Positions 38,653 through 47,651 of a stretch of DNA of 64,000 nt are shown one piece after another; positions within the stretch are counted from its first letter, which is position 1; every line of letters starts with the position of its first letter. The stretch is from the NCBI RefSeq assembly GCF_006542355.1, contig NZ_CP038141.1:1950001-2014000 (forward strand), written 5' to 3'. The DNA is from Swingsia samuiensis. Lineage in GTDB: Bacteria; Pseudomonadota; Alphaproteobacteria; Acetobacterales; Acetobacteraceae. The translations under genes and the position numbers were made by a program. The notes beneath the pieces are model-generated. The model was not told the DNA's origin and made no database searches. It saw only the letters and a program-made list of their open reading frames with translations.

Positions 38653-38772
38653 TTATTTTTTCTCAAGGAAACGGTTATTAATCCAGGCTGCCAGAGCAAT
38701 AGCTAAAGCTATTGGGCCTAGAATAAAAATTATGGCTAAAAATACAGTTACAAAAAAAGCGCCAAAAGACAT
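38653..38772 (-). CDS. Small single-helix membrane protein (39 aa)
   Basis: ATG at 38772 with AAGGA seven bases upstream, and 39 codons ending in TAA next to the stop of the convergent gene. The product starts MSFGAFFVTVFLAIIF, has one long hydrophobic segment and ends in the charged tail NNRFLEKK, a normal layout for a small inner-membrane protein. I do not recognise a family. It diverges from the B12 riboswitch just upstream of the corrinoid-uptake genes, so its promoter lies in the riboswitch region. Confidence 0.55.
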   Translation of the reverse strand: MSFGAFFVTVFLAIIFILGPIALAIALAAWINNRFLEKK

Positions 38773-38833
38773 TTTTTATCCTTTGTGATGTCATCTTTCT
38801 TTCCATAGGATTTATGATTATAATCTGTCAAAT

Positions 38834-38995
38834 CAATGGTTCTCTTAAACGAGATTAAAAGGGAACTCAGTTTAAATCTGAGGCTGCCCCCGCAACTGTA
38901 AGTATTGAGATAAGACATTGGCCGTAAGGCGCCACTGGAGGAATACTCTGGGAAGGTTATGGCTTATTGAGGATGTACGAGCCAGGAGACCTGCC
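38834..38995 (+). ncRNA. Cobalamin (B12) riboswitch upstream of TonB receptor operon
   Basis: AATGGTTCTC at the 5' side, GCTGCCCCCGCAACTGT (38884-38899), B12-box GCCACTG (38931-38937), GGGAAGGTTATGG and GAGCCAGGAGACCTGCC closing at 38995. All core elements are in order and spacing. It should turn off the downstream receptor and ABC importer when B12 is plentiful. Confidence 0.94.
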
Positions 38996-39062
38996 ATTAA
39001 AAATGGTCATGGACGAAGCGAATGGGCGGGGTGCACCGGACGTAGTGATAAGCTTTGTGCTT

Positions 39063-39107
39063 ATACTCATCGTAGTGACGCATTGAGTATGAGAATGTGC
39101 GTTTTTT
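39063..39107 (+). terminator. Candidate terminator/antiterminator of the second riboswitch
   Basis: ACGCAT (39078-39083) and GTGCGT (39097-39102) form a 6-bp stem followed by six T that abut the ATG. An alternative stem ATACTCA (39063-39069) with TGAGTAT (39084-39090) overlaps the terminator loop and is mutually exclusive with it. The arrangement suggests an on/off platform; it is inferred from pairing only. Confidence 0.45.
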
Positions 39108-41309
39108 ATGAAAAAAAATCATCCTTATCTTGTATTGCCTATGGCAATGTTAGCTGTGTGCGAGCATGTTCAGGCGAAAGAAAAAGTAAACGAAGAACAC
39201 ATTGTTACCCACGGTTATAATACGATTTTAAAAGAAAAACCGCCTATTGGTGGAAATTTACAGCTTTCTGTTCAGCATAATCCTGCGACGATTAATATTA
39301 TTACAAAAACAATAATGAACCAGCGTGGTTATATGCATGCCGAGGACGCGGCCGATAGTGCTCCTGGAGTAACTTCTGGTGGGTCCCCCGGAAATCCGGC
39401 TCAATTTATGATGCGTGGATTTTCGGGAAACCAAATTTTGATATTACGTGATGGTTTTTATTATGGCCCAACGACGATGATTAACAGGCCATTGAACACG
39501 TTTAATTTGCAAAGCATTCAAATTTTAAAAGGGCCATCTTCTGTTTTATATGGTCAAGGATCTGTCGGCGGAACGGTGGATATGAGGACAAAAGATCCTC
39601 AATTTGATAGGGTGCATTTGAACACTTTAGTGTCTTATGGAAGCTTTAACACATGGAATGGTGGAGTAGGCGGGTCTGTTCCTATTAATCGACAATTAGC
39701 TATTCGGGCAGATTTTAGCCGCTCTTCTTCCGACGGATATGTAAAAGGATCAGACCCACATAGTAATGACTTAACGGTTACGGCTCTTTGGAAACCTGAT
39801 GCTCATTTTAGTAATCGTTTCAGTGTCGATTATTTGAAAGATCGCTTATCGACCTATTATGGAACACCGTTAGTTTCTTTAATAGGGTCAATAGACAAAG
39901 CTGGTGGATTATTATCCTCTTCAGAAGGAGTGGGTATTCGACGGGCATCGTTATGGAATTATTACAACGTACAAAATGCCCGTGCGAATTCGGTTAATAT
40001 TGCTCCGACACTGCAATCATCATGGAAAATTAATAAGCGGGTTGAATTTCATAACAAAGCATATTTTTTGTATGCGAAACGGTTATGGGATAATGCAGAA
40101 AGCTATAATTATATTGCTTCTGCCGATCAGGTGAATGCCCAAGGGCAGAATATCAAACAGGGTGATATAGGCCGAGATCGCTTTTATGTTTATCAAAATC
40201 AACATCAGGTTGGTGATACAATGGATGGACGCTTTGATTTTCATGTAGCAAACATGAAAAATCGATTGGTTCTTGGTGGCGATGCTTATTATATTCGGCT
40301 AATCAGGAGTCGCGGCTTTCCGAATGCAGATTATGCGGATAGTGTTTCTCTGGAGGCTCCTCAAGAAACATCTTTAGGGCGTTTTGCAGGAGAATACCCT
40401 GCCATGAAATCTCCAACGACACTGTTAAATGCAGGGTTATTTCTGGAGGATGTACTCAATATTCAGAAGAATTTACGTCTAATCGGTGGTTTTCGATATA
40501 ACTGGCTTTCTTTAAATCGGCAGAATTATCGTCAAAACGGATCGTTTAATACGATAACAAGTTTTAAAGGGTATTATAATCCAGTTAATTTTCGTGTCGG
40601 CACCGTATATGATCTCACGAAAGAAATGAGTTTATATGGGGTATATACGACGGCTGAAGATCCACCAGGAGCGAATATATTTCTCGCCAATAAAGGGCAG
40701 TTTACACGGTTAAGTCATTCTAATCAGGAAGAGATTGGCCTTAAGGGATTGTTCTTCCATCAAAAGCTTTTATCCACTTTGTCACTTTATAATATCCGCC
40801 GCAGTCAAATTCTGGAAGCGACTGGAGTGGATGCTGTTTCAACCGCAGGTCGGCAAAAATCTCGTGGTGTGGAGTGGGATAGTCAAATTACTTTTACAAA
40901 GCATTTAAGTGTCTCTGGTAATCTGGCGTATACATGGTCTCGCTATGAAAACTTTCATCCTTCTGTAGATGTAGATGCGTCCGGAAATGAGGTGCCCAAT
41001 GTGCCGAAATTAACGGCAAATATGTGGGGAACCTGGTATCACGTTGCGGATTTGCCATTCGATTTAGGTACTGGGGTTCGGTATGTTTCTGCGCGCAAAG
41101 GGAATTTTAGTAATACTTTGAGTTTAAAAGATTATGCCTTAGTAAATGTCTTTGCGACATGGCATTTTGTGCATCATATTACGCTTTCTGGCCGGATTGA
41201 TAATCTTGCGAATAAGCATTTTATTCAGTGGGCAGATACAAGTTATTCTAGTCAGGTTTTATTAGGTTCTCCTCGAGTATTTTCTTTGAGTGCTAGGGCT
41301 GATTTCTAA
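39108..41309 (+). CDS. TonB-dependent outer-membrane receptor (corrinoid uptake candidate)
   Basis: A 733-aa receptor with signal peptide (LVLPMAMLAVCEHVQA), a plug domain (INIITKTIMNQRGYMHAEDA, APGVTSGGSPGNPAQFMMRG, QILKGPSSVLYGQGSVGGTV) and a 22-strand barrel ending in the C-terminal Phe of SARADF. Length and plug style are those of ferrisiderophore receptors such as FhuA, not of the shorter BtuB. But it lies behind a B12 riboswitch and heads an ABC import operon, so it most likely takes up corrinoid, or possibly a cobalt chelate. Confidence 0.85.
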   Translation: MKKNHPYLVLPMAMLAVCEHVQAKEKVNEEHIVTHGYNTILKEKPPIGGNLQLSVQHNPATINIITKTIMNQRGYMHAEDAADSAPGVTSGGSPGNPAQFMMRGFSGNQILILRDGFYYGPTTMINRPLNTFNLQSIQILKGPSSVLYGQGSVGGTVDMRTKDPQFDRVHLNTLVSYGSFNTWNGGVGGSVPINRQLAIRADFSRSSSDGYVKGSDPHSNDLTVTALWKPDAHFSNRFSVDYLKDRLSTYYGTPLVSLIGSIDKAGGLLSSSEGVGIRRASLWNYYNVQNARANSVNIAPTLQSSWKINKRVEFHNKAYFLYAKRLWDNAESYNYIASADQVNAQGQNIKQGDIGRDRFYVYQNQHQVGDTMDGRFDFHVANMKNRLVLGGDAYYIRLIRSRGFPNADYADSVSLEAPQETSLGRFAGEYPAMKSPTTLLNAGLFLEDVLNIQKNLRLIGGFRYNWLSLNRQNYRQNGSFNTITSFKGYYNPVNFRVGTVYDLTKEMSLYGVYTTAEDPPGANIFLANKGQFTRLSHSNQEEIGLKGLFFHQKLLSTLSLYNIRRSQILEATGVDAVSTAGRQKSRGVEWDSQITFTKHLSVSGNLAYTWSRYENFHPSVDVDASGNEVPNVPKLTANMWGTWYHVADLPFDLGTGVRYVSARKGNFSNTLSLKDYALVNVFATWHFVHHITLSGRIDNLANKHFIQWADTSYSSQVLLGSPRVFSLSARADF

Positions 41310-41310
41310 A

Positions 41311-42069
41311 ATGAATAAAAAAGTGTTACAGGCTAAGCAGCTAGAGTATCATTATGGCCTTAAAGGGGTGAATTTAACCATTCACTCTCACGAAAAAATT
41401 GCATTAATTGGCATAAATGGCGCTGGGAAAAGCACTCTTTTAAAGATTTTGGCAGGTATTTTAGAGCCAGACCGAGGAGAGGTGTATTTGCATGATACTG
41501 CCTTAAAAAAGATGAAGCGTAGGCAGTTTGTAAAAAAAATTGCTTGGCTTTCGCAGATGGATAATCCTTCGCCTGATTTTCTTGTGGAGGATTATATTGC
41601 ATTAGGCAGAATGCCATTTCGATATCCTCCTAATGCACTTCAGGACAAAGAGGCGCTGCAATTTGCCATAGAGCGTTGTCAGATATCGGGTTTATTGGGA
41701 CGAAAACTGGGAGAGTTGTCCGGGGGAGAGAGGCAACGGGTCTTTTTGGCCCGATGTTTGGTTCAAACACCTGATATATTACTTCTTGACGAGCCAACAA
41801 ATCATATGGATTTGAAAACGAAAATAGAAATAGTTTCTGTTTTAAAAGACTTGCCTATAACGGTTGTCTGTATCGTACATGATTTTCATCTTATATCTCA
41901 TTTTTTTGAAAGAGTTATTTTGTTGGATAAAGGGCGAATTATTAAAGATGGAATAATAAAGGATGTTTTATTTTCAAATGAATTTCAGAATGTATTTCGA
42001 CTAAAGACGCATATAGTAAAAGTGGATGATGGAACCGAAGAGTTTATTTTCAGGTCATACGTATCATGA
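41311..42069 (+). CDS. ABC transporter ATP-binding protein (BtuD/FecE type)
   Basis: A 252-aa ATPase. Walker A GINGAGKST is near residue 36, the signature LSGGERQRVFLARCLVQTPD and Walker B ILLLDEPTNHMD follow. The type (BtuD/FhuC/FecE) serves metal-chelate and B12 importers. ATG at 41311 lies 1 bp after the receptor stop; the stop overlaps the start of the binding-protein gene (ATGA). Substrate inferred from the upstream riboswitch. Confidence 0.88.
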   Translation: MNKKVLQAKQLEYHYGLKGVNLTIHSHEKIALIGINGAGKSTLLKILAGILEPDRGEVYLHDTALKKMKRRQFVKKIAWLSQMDNPSPDFLVEDYIALGRMPFRYPPNALQDKEALQFAIERCQISGLLGRKLGELSGGERQRVFLARCLVQTPDILLLDEPTNHMDLKTKIEIVSVLKDLPITVVCIVHDFHLISHFFERVILLDKGRIIKDGIIKDVLFSNEFQNVFRLKTHIVKVDDGTEEFIFRSYVS

Positions 42070-43016
42070 GAAAGTATCTATATGTATGCATAGGGATTAT
42101 AGCTTTTTGTAGTAAGAGTGCTCTCGCTTATCCTGTAACAGTGAAGAGTTGTGGGACCGATGTGAAGATTGAACATCAACCAAGACGTGCCGTTATACAC
42201 GATATAAACATGGCAGAAATGGCGTTCTCCCTTCATTTACAGCCTTATATTTATGGATTAACTGGTATTTCTGGTTGGAACACTCCATCTAAGGATTTTA
42301 AGCAGCAGCAAGGACGTATTCCTGAAATTGCCACACGGTACCCAACATTGGAGCAGCTCGTAGCCAGTCAAACAGATTTCTTTTTTGCGGGGTGGAATTA
42401 TGGCATGCGTATTGGTGGAGATGTCACCCCTGAGACTTTGGCGCAGCAAGGTATTCCTTCAGTTGTGTTATCTGAAAGTTGCTTGAGAGCTGGAGGGAAG
42501 TTAGAACTCCCAACTCTGGATTTATTATATAATGATGAAATACGGCTGGGTATTATTTTTAATCGAGAAGAATTGGCCCGTAAACTCGTAGAAAATTGGA
42601 AAGGACGAGTTGAAAATATTCGTATTCGTTTAAGAAAAATCTATAATATAAAAGTATTTCTTTATGATAGTGGAGAAGATCAGCCTTTTACTGCAGGTCG
42701 TTATGCTTTGGCATCTGAGTTAATGCGACTATCTGGTGGGGTAAATATTTTTGATGACCTGCAGACCAATTGGGGAGTGGTATCGTGGGAAAGCGTTGCC
42801 ATGAGAGAACCCGATGTTATTTTGATGGTAGATTATGGGAAGGGAGTTGAGCAAAAATTAGAGTTTTTAAGACACAATTCTTTAATGAAAGAAAACGCAG
42901 CTGTAAAAAATAATAAAATTTATATCGTTCATTATGATGACATGACCCCATCTCCTCAAAATATTCCTGCAATTGAAAAGATGGCTCTTTTTTTTCATCC
43001 AGAGATGATGAAATGA
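42066..43016 (+). CDS. Periplasmic corrinoid/metal-chelate binding protein (BtuF/FecB type)
   Basis: A 316-aa exported protein: signal peptide ends at SKSALA, then VTVKSCGTDVKIEHQPRRAV, the common start of the class III substrate-binding fold, with two lobes joined by a long helix (LARKLVENWKGRVENIRIRL). The riboswitch-controlled operon makes corrinoid the best guess for the ligand. Stop overlaps the permease start by 4 bp. Confidence 0.82.
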   Translation: MRKYLYVCIGIIAFCSKSALAYPVTVKSCGTDVKIEHQPRRAVIHDINMAEMAFSLHLQPYIYGLTGISGWNTPSKDFKQQQGRIPEIATRYPTLEQLVASQTDFFFAGWNYGMRIGGDVTPETLAQQGIPSVVLSESCLRAGGKLELPTLDLLYNDEIRLGIIFNREELARKLVENWKGRVENIRIRLRKIYNIKVFLYDSGEDQPFTAGRYALASELMRLSGGVNIFDDLQTNWGVVSWESVAMREPDVILMVDYGKGVEQKLEFLRHNSLMKENAAVKNNKIYIVHYDDMTPSPQNIPAIEKMALFFHPEMMK

Positions 43017-44011
43017 AATTTATAATCTTATTGGGTATGAGTTTTCTTCTTGTTGGAGGCGCAGAGTTTACAATTGGAACGGCTCACTTGTCATGCCAGC
43101 AAACTATTCATGGGTTTTTAGCAGGACCTTATAGTCATGATATAATCGCTAGAATTATTTGGTTATTTCGTATCCCACGTTTTTTTCTTGCTTTTTTAGC
43201 TGGAGTTGGTCTGGCAGCATCCGGTAGTCTTTTACAAGGTGTTACAAGGAACTCTTTGGCAGATCCTTTTTTATTTGGATTATCGTCTGGTGCTGCAGCT
43301 GGTGCCGTTGCAATGATTGTATTTGCAAATGATATTTTGGGAATATGGACTACACAACTCGGAGCAATTTGTGGCTCTCTTTGCTCGACAGGAGCTTTTT
43401 TTCTCCTCGCTTTTTATCGGAGAAACGTTTTAAGCAGCGATAGGATTATATTATCTGGTTTATCCGTTTCTTTTATATTTTCAACGATAACAAATTTTTT
43501 CATTTTTTATGGAGACCGCAATACAGCGCAATCCGTTTTGTTTTGGACGATTGGAAGTTTTTCCTCCGCTCAATGGAGCAATATCCCGATAGCGCTTTTA
43601 GCGACAGGGATTATTATTTTATATGGAATAAAAAATAATAATCAGATTGTGGCAATGCTGGCAGGGAAAGAGACAGCATTTTCTTTGGGGGTAAATGTTC
43701 AATATCTTTATGTAACTACGTTATGTGTAACGTCTTTCTCTTGCGCATTACTAGTATCTCTTTGTGGGCCCATTGGGTTTGTCGGGTTAATTGTTCCGCA
43801 TCTTGTCCGTCTATTTTATGTGCGGAGCTTCCGAAAGTTATTTTTATATAGTTCTTTTGCGGGAGGTATTTTAACGACCGTTGCAGATATTATAAGTAAG
43901 ATTATCATTCCATCACAGGAAGTCCCTGTGGGTATTATAATATCTGCAATCGGATCAGTATTTTTAATGCTTATGCTTTTAAAGGGAAAGGGACATAATA
44001 GTGCCTCATAG
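43013..44011 (+). CDS. ABC transporter permease (BtuC/FecCD family)
   Basis: A 332-aa protein with about ten membrane helices. RIPRFFLAFLAGVGLAASGS, LLQGVTRNSLADPFLFGLSS and GFVGLIVPHLVRLFY are FecCD signatures (the last contains the coupling helix). It completes the importer. Its 3' end overlaps the convergent gluconate dehydrogenase gene by 6 bp. Confidence 0.9.
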   Translation: MKFIILLGMSFLLVGGAEFTIGTAHLSCQQTIHGFLAGPYSHDIIARIIWLFRIPRFFLAFLAGVGLAASGSLLQGVTRNSLADPFLFGLSSGAAAGAVAMIVFANDILGIWTTQLGAICGSLCSTGAFFLLAFYRRNVLSSDRIILSGLSVSFIFSTITNFFIFYGDRNTAQSVLFWTIGSFSSAQWSNIPIALLATGIIILYGIKNNNQIVAMLAGKETAFSLGVNVQYLYVTTLCVTSFSCALLVSLCGPIGFVGLIVPHLVRLFYVRSFRKLFLYSSFAGGILTTVADIISKIIIPSQEVPVGIIISAIGSVFLMLMLLKGKGHNSAS

Positions 44012-44761
44012 AGACACTGTTATTCCCCCATCAACATAGAGAACATGCCCGTTTACAAAGGATGAAGCATCTGAAGCAAGGAAAATGCTAGCGCCGATGA
44101 GTTCTTCCAATTTTCCCCAGCGTCCGGCAGGAGTGCGGTGTGAAAGCCAGTCTGAGAATTCTTTATCGTTAACGAGTGCAGCATTTAATGGTGTATCAAA
44201 ATAACCAGGAGCCACGGCGTTACATTGAAGGCCATGTCTAGCCCATTCAGTCGCCATCCCTTTTGTAATATTGGCAACAGCTCCTTTGGTTGCAGTGTAA
44301 GGGGTGATATTAGGGCGCGCTAAAGAAGACTGAACGCTGGCAATGTTGATGATTTTTCCTTTTTGGCGTTTAAGCATGTGGTTAGCAACGGCTTGGCTAA
44401 CATTGAAAACAGATGTTAAATTTGTTTCCAGAATTTTATGAAACATCTCAGCAGGGAACTCTTCAAGAGGAGCTCTATACTGCATACCGGCATTATTAAT
44501 TAAAATATCAATAGGGCCGTTCTGTGCTTCATATTGATCCACACTTTCTTTTACGGCTTGATGATCTGTGACATCAAAAACGATTGTTTCCGCACCTCCA
44601 AGAGATTCTGCGGCTTTTGAAAGTTTGCTTTCATCACGGCCATTAATAATAATCTTTGCCCCGGCTTCTTTTAAGCCTTTGGCAAGGGTATAGCCAATAC
44701 CTTGAGAAGACCCTGTAATGAGGGCTGTGCGACCGGTAAGATCAAAAAGAGATAAGCTCAT
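44006..44761 (-). CDS. gno: Gluconate 5-dehydrogenase, SDR family
   Basis: A 251-aa short-chain dehydrogenase. TGSSQGIGYTLAKGL is the NAD(P) motif, the catalytic Tyr-Lys are in YTATKGA with Ser in SVQSSLARP, and TPAGRWGKLEE plus FVNGHVLYVDGGITVSL match Gluconobacter Gno (NADP-dependent 5-ketogluconate reductase). Interconverts gluconate and 5-ketogluconate in the cytoplasm. It follows the gluconate permease gene by 28 bp in the same operon. Confidence 0.87.
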   Translation of the reverse strand: MSLSLFDLTGRTALITGSSQGIGYTLAKGLKEAGAKIIINGRDESKLSKAAESLGGAETIVFDVTDHQAVKESVDQYEAQNGPIDILINNAGMQYRAPLEEFPAEMFHKILETNLTSVFNVSQAVANHMLKRQKGKIINIASVQSSLARPNITPYTATKGAVANITKGMATEWARHGLQCNAVAPGYFDTPLNAALVNDKEFSDWLSHRTPAGRWGKLEELIGASIFLASDASSFVNGHVLYVDGGITVSL

Positions 44762-44789
44762 AAAATTCTCCTGACAGAGTAGTCAATTT

Positions 44790-46130
44790 TCAAACGAAAA
44801 GAGATGCGATTAAAACGAAGACGAGACCTAAGACTGCGATAAGCGTCTCAACGGCAGACCAGGTTTTGATTGTTTGAGGGACTGTTAGTCCAAGATATTG
44901 TTTCATCTGCCAAAAACCAGCGTCATTAAGCGGCCCAAAGGCCACCGATCCTGCTCCAGTCACTAAAACCATGAGTTCTGGGGAAACATGAGGAGAATGG
45001 GCAAGTATTGGACCAGCTATGCTTGCTGCGGTACTCATTCCAACCGTGGCTGATCCGCAGGCCAGACGAACCAGAGCAGCAAGTAGCCAAGCGAGAATGA
45101 GGAGTGGAATATGAGCACTGACAGCTGCATCTGTAATTGCTTTAGAGATACCACTATCAATTAATTCTTGACCGAAACCACCACCGGCACCAACGAGGAG
45201 CATGATAAGTGCTGTTGGAGCGAGAGATTCATTGGCAAATTTAAGGATTGTTTCCTTAGAAAACCCACGAGCCAACCCAAGAACATAAAAAGAAAGAATA
45301 GTGGCAAGCAAAAGCGCAATATCGGTATTGCCAAGGAAGTGCAAAGCAATATTCAATTTGCTTTTGGGAGTTGTGATCAGATCCGCTGCTGAGCCAATAA
45401 GCATCAAGAGAACAGGGGAGAGGATAGTGATAACTGTGATGCTAAAGCTGGGGAGGTTTGTTGGGACTTCTTTTTTTACGAACTGTTCAGCGAGAGGATT
45501 TTCTTCAGTTATAGGAACATATTTTGCCGCAAATTTTGAGAAGATTGGACCCGCTAATATCGCTATAGGTGTTCCAATGATAACACCCAGAAAGATCGTA
45601 TAACCCGTATTGGCGTGATACGCATCTAAAGCCAATAAGGTTGCTGGATGAGGGGGGATCATTGCATGTGTTACGGATAACGCAGCAGCTAAAGGTAATG
45701 CTAGGCGTAAAATTGGCGTGTTGGTGCGTGCAGAAAGAACGAAGGCGAGCGGGAAAAGAAGAACAACACCGACTTCAAAAAAGACAGGTAAGCCGACAAG
45801 GAGGCCAATAATCATCATGGCCCAGTCAACTCTATTTTTTCCTGCTCGGTCCGAGATTGTTAAGGCAATTCGATCCGCTCCGCCGGATTCCGCTAACATT
45901 TTCCCAAGAATGGTTCCAAGCGCAATAACGGTGGCAATATGGCCTAAAACATGGCCGGCACCTTTTTCAAACGATGAAACAACATGATCCATTGGCATTC
46001 CTGCTGCGATAGCAATCAGGAATGAGACTGTTACGAGAACAATGAATGGATTAAGACGATAATGCGATATAAGGACGATAATCCCTAAGATCGCAGCTAC
46101 TGCTAGGATGATAGCATAGGTGGTGGTCAT
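44790..46130 (-). CDS. Gluconate:H+ symporter, GntP family
   Basis: A 446-aa permease with about 12-14 membrane helices. MLAESGGADRIALTISDRAG, MIPPHPATLLALDAY, and the C-terminal LVTGAGSVAFGPLNDAGFW are GntP signatures. With gno it forms a gluconate uptake/oxidation unit. The upstream gap (46131-46260) contains a short inverted repeat TCATC-ATAC-GATGA that could be an operator. Confidence 0.91.
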   Translation of the reverse strand: MTTTYAIILAVAAILGIIVLISHYRLNPFIVLVTVSFLIAIAAGMPMDHVVSSFEKGAGHVLGHIATVIALGTILGKMLAESGGADRIALTISDRAGKNRVDWAMMIIGLLVGLPVFFEVGVVLLFPLAFVLSARTNTPILRLALPLAAALSVTHAMIPPHPATLLALDAYHANTGYTIFLGVIIGTPIAILAGPIFSKFAAKYVPITEENPLAEQFVKKEVPTNLPSFSITVITILSPVLLMLIGSAADLITTPKSKLNIALHFLGNTDIALLLATILSFYVLGLARGFSKETILKFANESLAPTALIMLLVGAGGGFGQELIDSGISKAITDAAVSAHIPLLILAWLLAALVRLACGSATVGMSTAASIAGPILAHSPHVSPELMVLVTGAGSVAFGPLNDAGFWQMKQYLGLTVPQTIKTWSAVETLIAVLGLVFVLIASLFV

Positions 46131-46260
46131 GATAACAAGGAAACCCTAGACTAAAAATCATCATACGATGACGATAGGGTAGTCTAGAGCTATTATACGT
46201 GTAGGGCGTGTAACGTCTGCGTGTATCTCAAATATGTTAAAAAATAATTGTTTTTGGGTG

Positions 46261-47472
46261 TTACGTTTTGCTCTCTTCTGGAGGTGAAGTTAGCTTTAAA
46301 AATGAGATTAACCCCAAAAAAGAGGCCGTAAAAAGGACTGCGGCCATAGGAACGGCACTCGTTTTGTTAATTCCAACCAGAGGGGAAACAATAGTACCGA
46401 TAATTAGATTAAGTGACCCTAAAATAGCACTGGCACTTCCAGCACGATGTCCTTGTTTGGCGATAGCAATTACAAAAGTAGAAGTTAATACCATTCCGAT
46501 ACACGTCATATAGAGGAAAATACCTGCAACGAGTAAAAAGAGCGGTCCTTTAAAAATAGCGATGAGCCCAATAAAGACGGATGCCATAGTAATAGCAAAG
46601 ACTGATTTTTTCAGTAGACTATAAGTGGAGGGCATCGTTTTAGACCGTCCGATTATCCAACTTCCTATCACTAAGGCTATGCCGTTAATACCAAAGAGAA
46701 TGCTGAAGGCTTGTGGGGAAACACCATAAATATTTTGATAAACGAAAGGCGTCCCTGCAACATAGGCAAAGCTTCCACCATGGATAAGGCCAACGGTTAA
46801 AGCTTGCCCAATAAACTCTCGATCCGTGAAAAGACTGTAGAACGTTTCTAAAGTTGCGTATGTCGAGTTAGGAAGTCTTTTTGAAAGAGGAAGTGTTTCT
46901 GTCAGCCTTCCCCAGACTAGCCCGACGGCAATAACGCCAAACCCTGTTAAGAACCAGAAAATGGTCCGCCATGTAGCGGATGGGAATTGAAGGATTGCTC
47001 CTCCCAACATAGGTGCGATCATTGGAGCAATCGCATTTATAATCATCAGGCGGGAGAAAAACTGTGCAAGTTGTGCACCGGAGAAAACGTCTCTGACAAT
47101 GGCACGTGAAAGAACTAATCCAGCTGCAGCTGTTAGTCCCTGAAAGAAACGCGCTATGATAAAGATGAGAATACTACTTGATGTAGCGCATAAAAATGAA
47201 GCAAAGGCAAACAGAGCCATAGCAACAATTAAAGGTGTTTTTCTGCCATGTGTATCGCTTAAGGGGCCTACAAATAATTGCCCTAAAGCAAGGCCAAATA
47301 AGGCGCTACTTAAGCTAAGCTGAACAGAAACTTCTTCTGTATGAAAATCCCGGGCGATGTTTGGAAAACCCGGAAGATACATATCAATGTTTAGTGGTCC
47401 TAAACATGTGAGCAGACCGAGAATAAGAATGAGATCACGCTGATAAGAAGACGGTTGAGACTGATCCGTCAT
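46261..47472 (-). CDS. MFS multidrug efflux transporter, Bcr/CflA family
   Basis: A 403-aa 12-helix transporter. LTCLGPLNIDMYLPGFPNIA in helix 1, GLALGQLFVGPLSDTHGRKT in loop 2-3 and RAIVRDVFSG in motif positions are typical of the Bcr/CflA drug-resistance group. Its substrate is unknown. Separated from the porin gene upstream by a strong terminator. Confidence 0.88.
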   Translation of the reverse strand: MTDQSQPSSYQRDLILILGLLTCLGPLNIDMYLPGFPNIARDFHTEEVSVQLSLSSALFGLALGQLFVGPLSDTHGRKTPLIVAMALFAFASFLCATSSSILIFIIARFFQGLTAAAGLVLSRAIVRDVFSGAQLAQFFSRLMIINAIAPMIAPMLGGAILQFPSATWRTIFWFLTGFGVIAVGLVWGRLTETLPLSKRLPNSTYATLETFYSLFTDREFIGQALTVGLIHGGSFAYVAGTPFVYQNIYGVSPQAFSILFGINGIALVIGSWIIGRSKTMPSTYSLLKKSVFAITMASVFIGLIAIFKGPLFLLVAGIFLYMTCIGMVLTSTFVIAIAKQGHRAGSASAILGSLNLIIGTIVSPLVGINKTSAVPMAAVLFTASFLGLISFLKLTSPPEESKT

Positions 47473-47510
47473 TGAAACACTGCCTTACGGTATAAGAAAA
47501 ATAGAAAAAA

Positions 47511-47554
47511 GATACATCTTTAAGAGTATTACAGCATTCTTTTAAAGATGTATC
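47511..47554 (-). terminator. Intrinsic terminator after the porin gene
   Basis: A perfect 13-bp stem (47554-47542 with 47523-47511) is followed on the minus strand by six T. It ends the outer-membrane protein transcript. Confidence 0.85.
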
Positions 47555-47651
47555 AGTAATGGGGCTTTGCCTATATTTTACATAAAAAAGATTGTAAATA
47601 ATTAAATTATTTAGAGTTGAAAAATTATTTTATAGGTCCATGCGGAACTTT

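Noticed and set aside
38918-39220. A 100-codon plus-strand frame across the second riboswitch
   Set aside because: It runs through conserved riboswitch elements and into the receptor gene in another frame; the RNA assignment explains the sequence.
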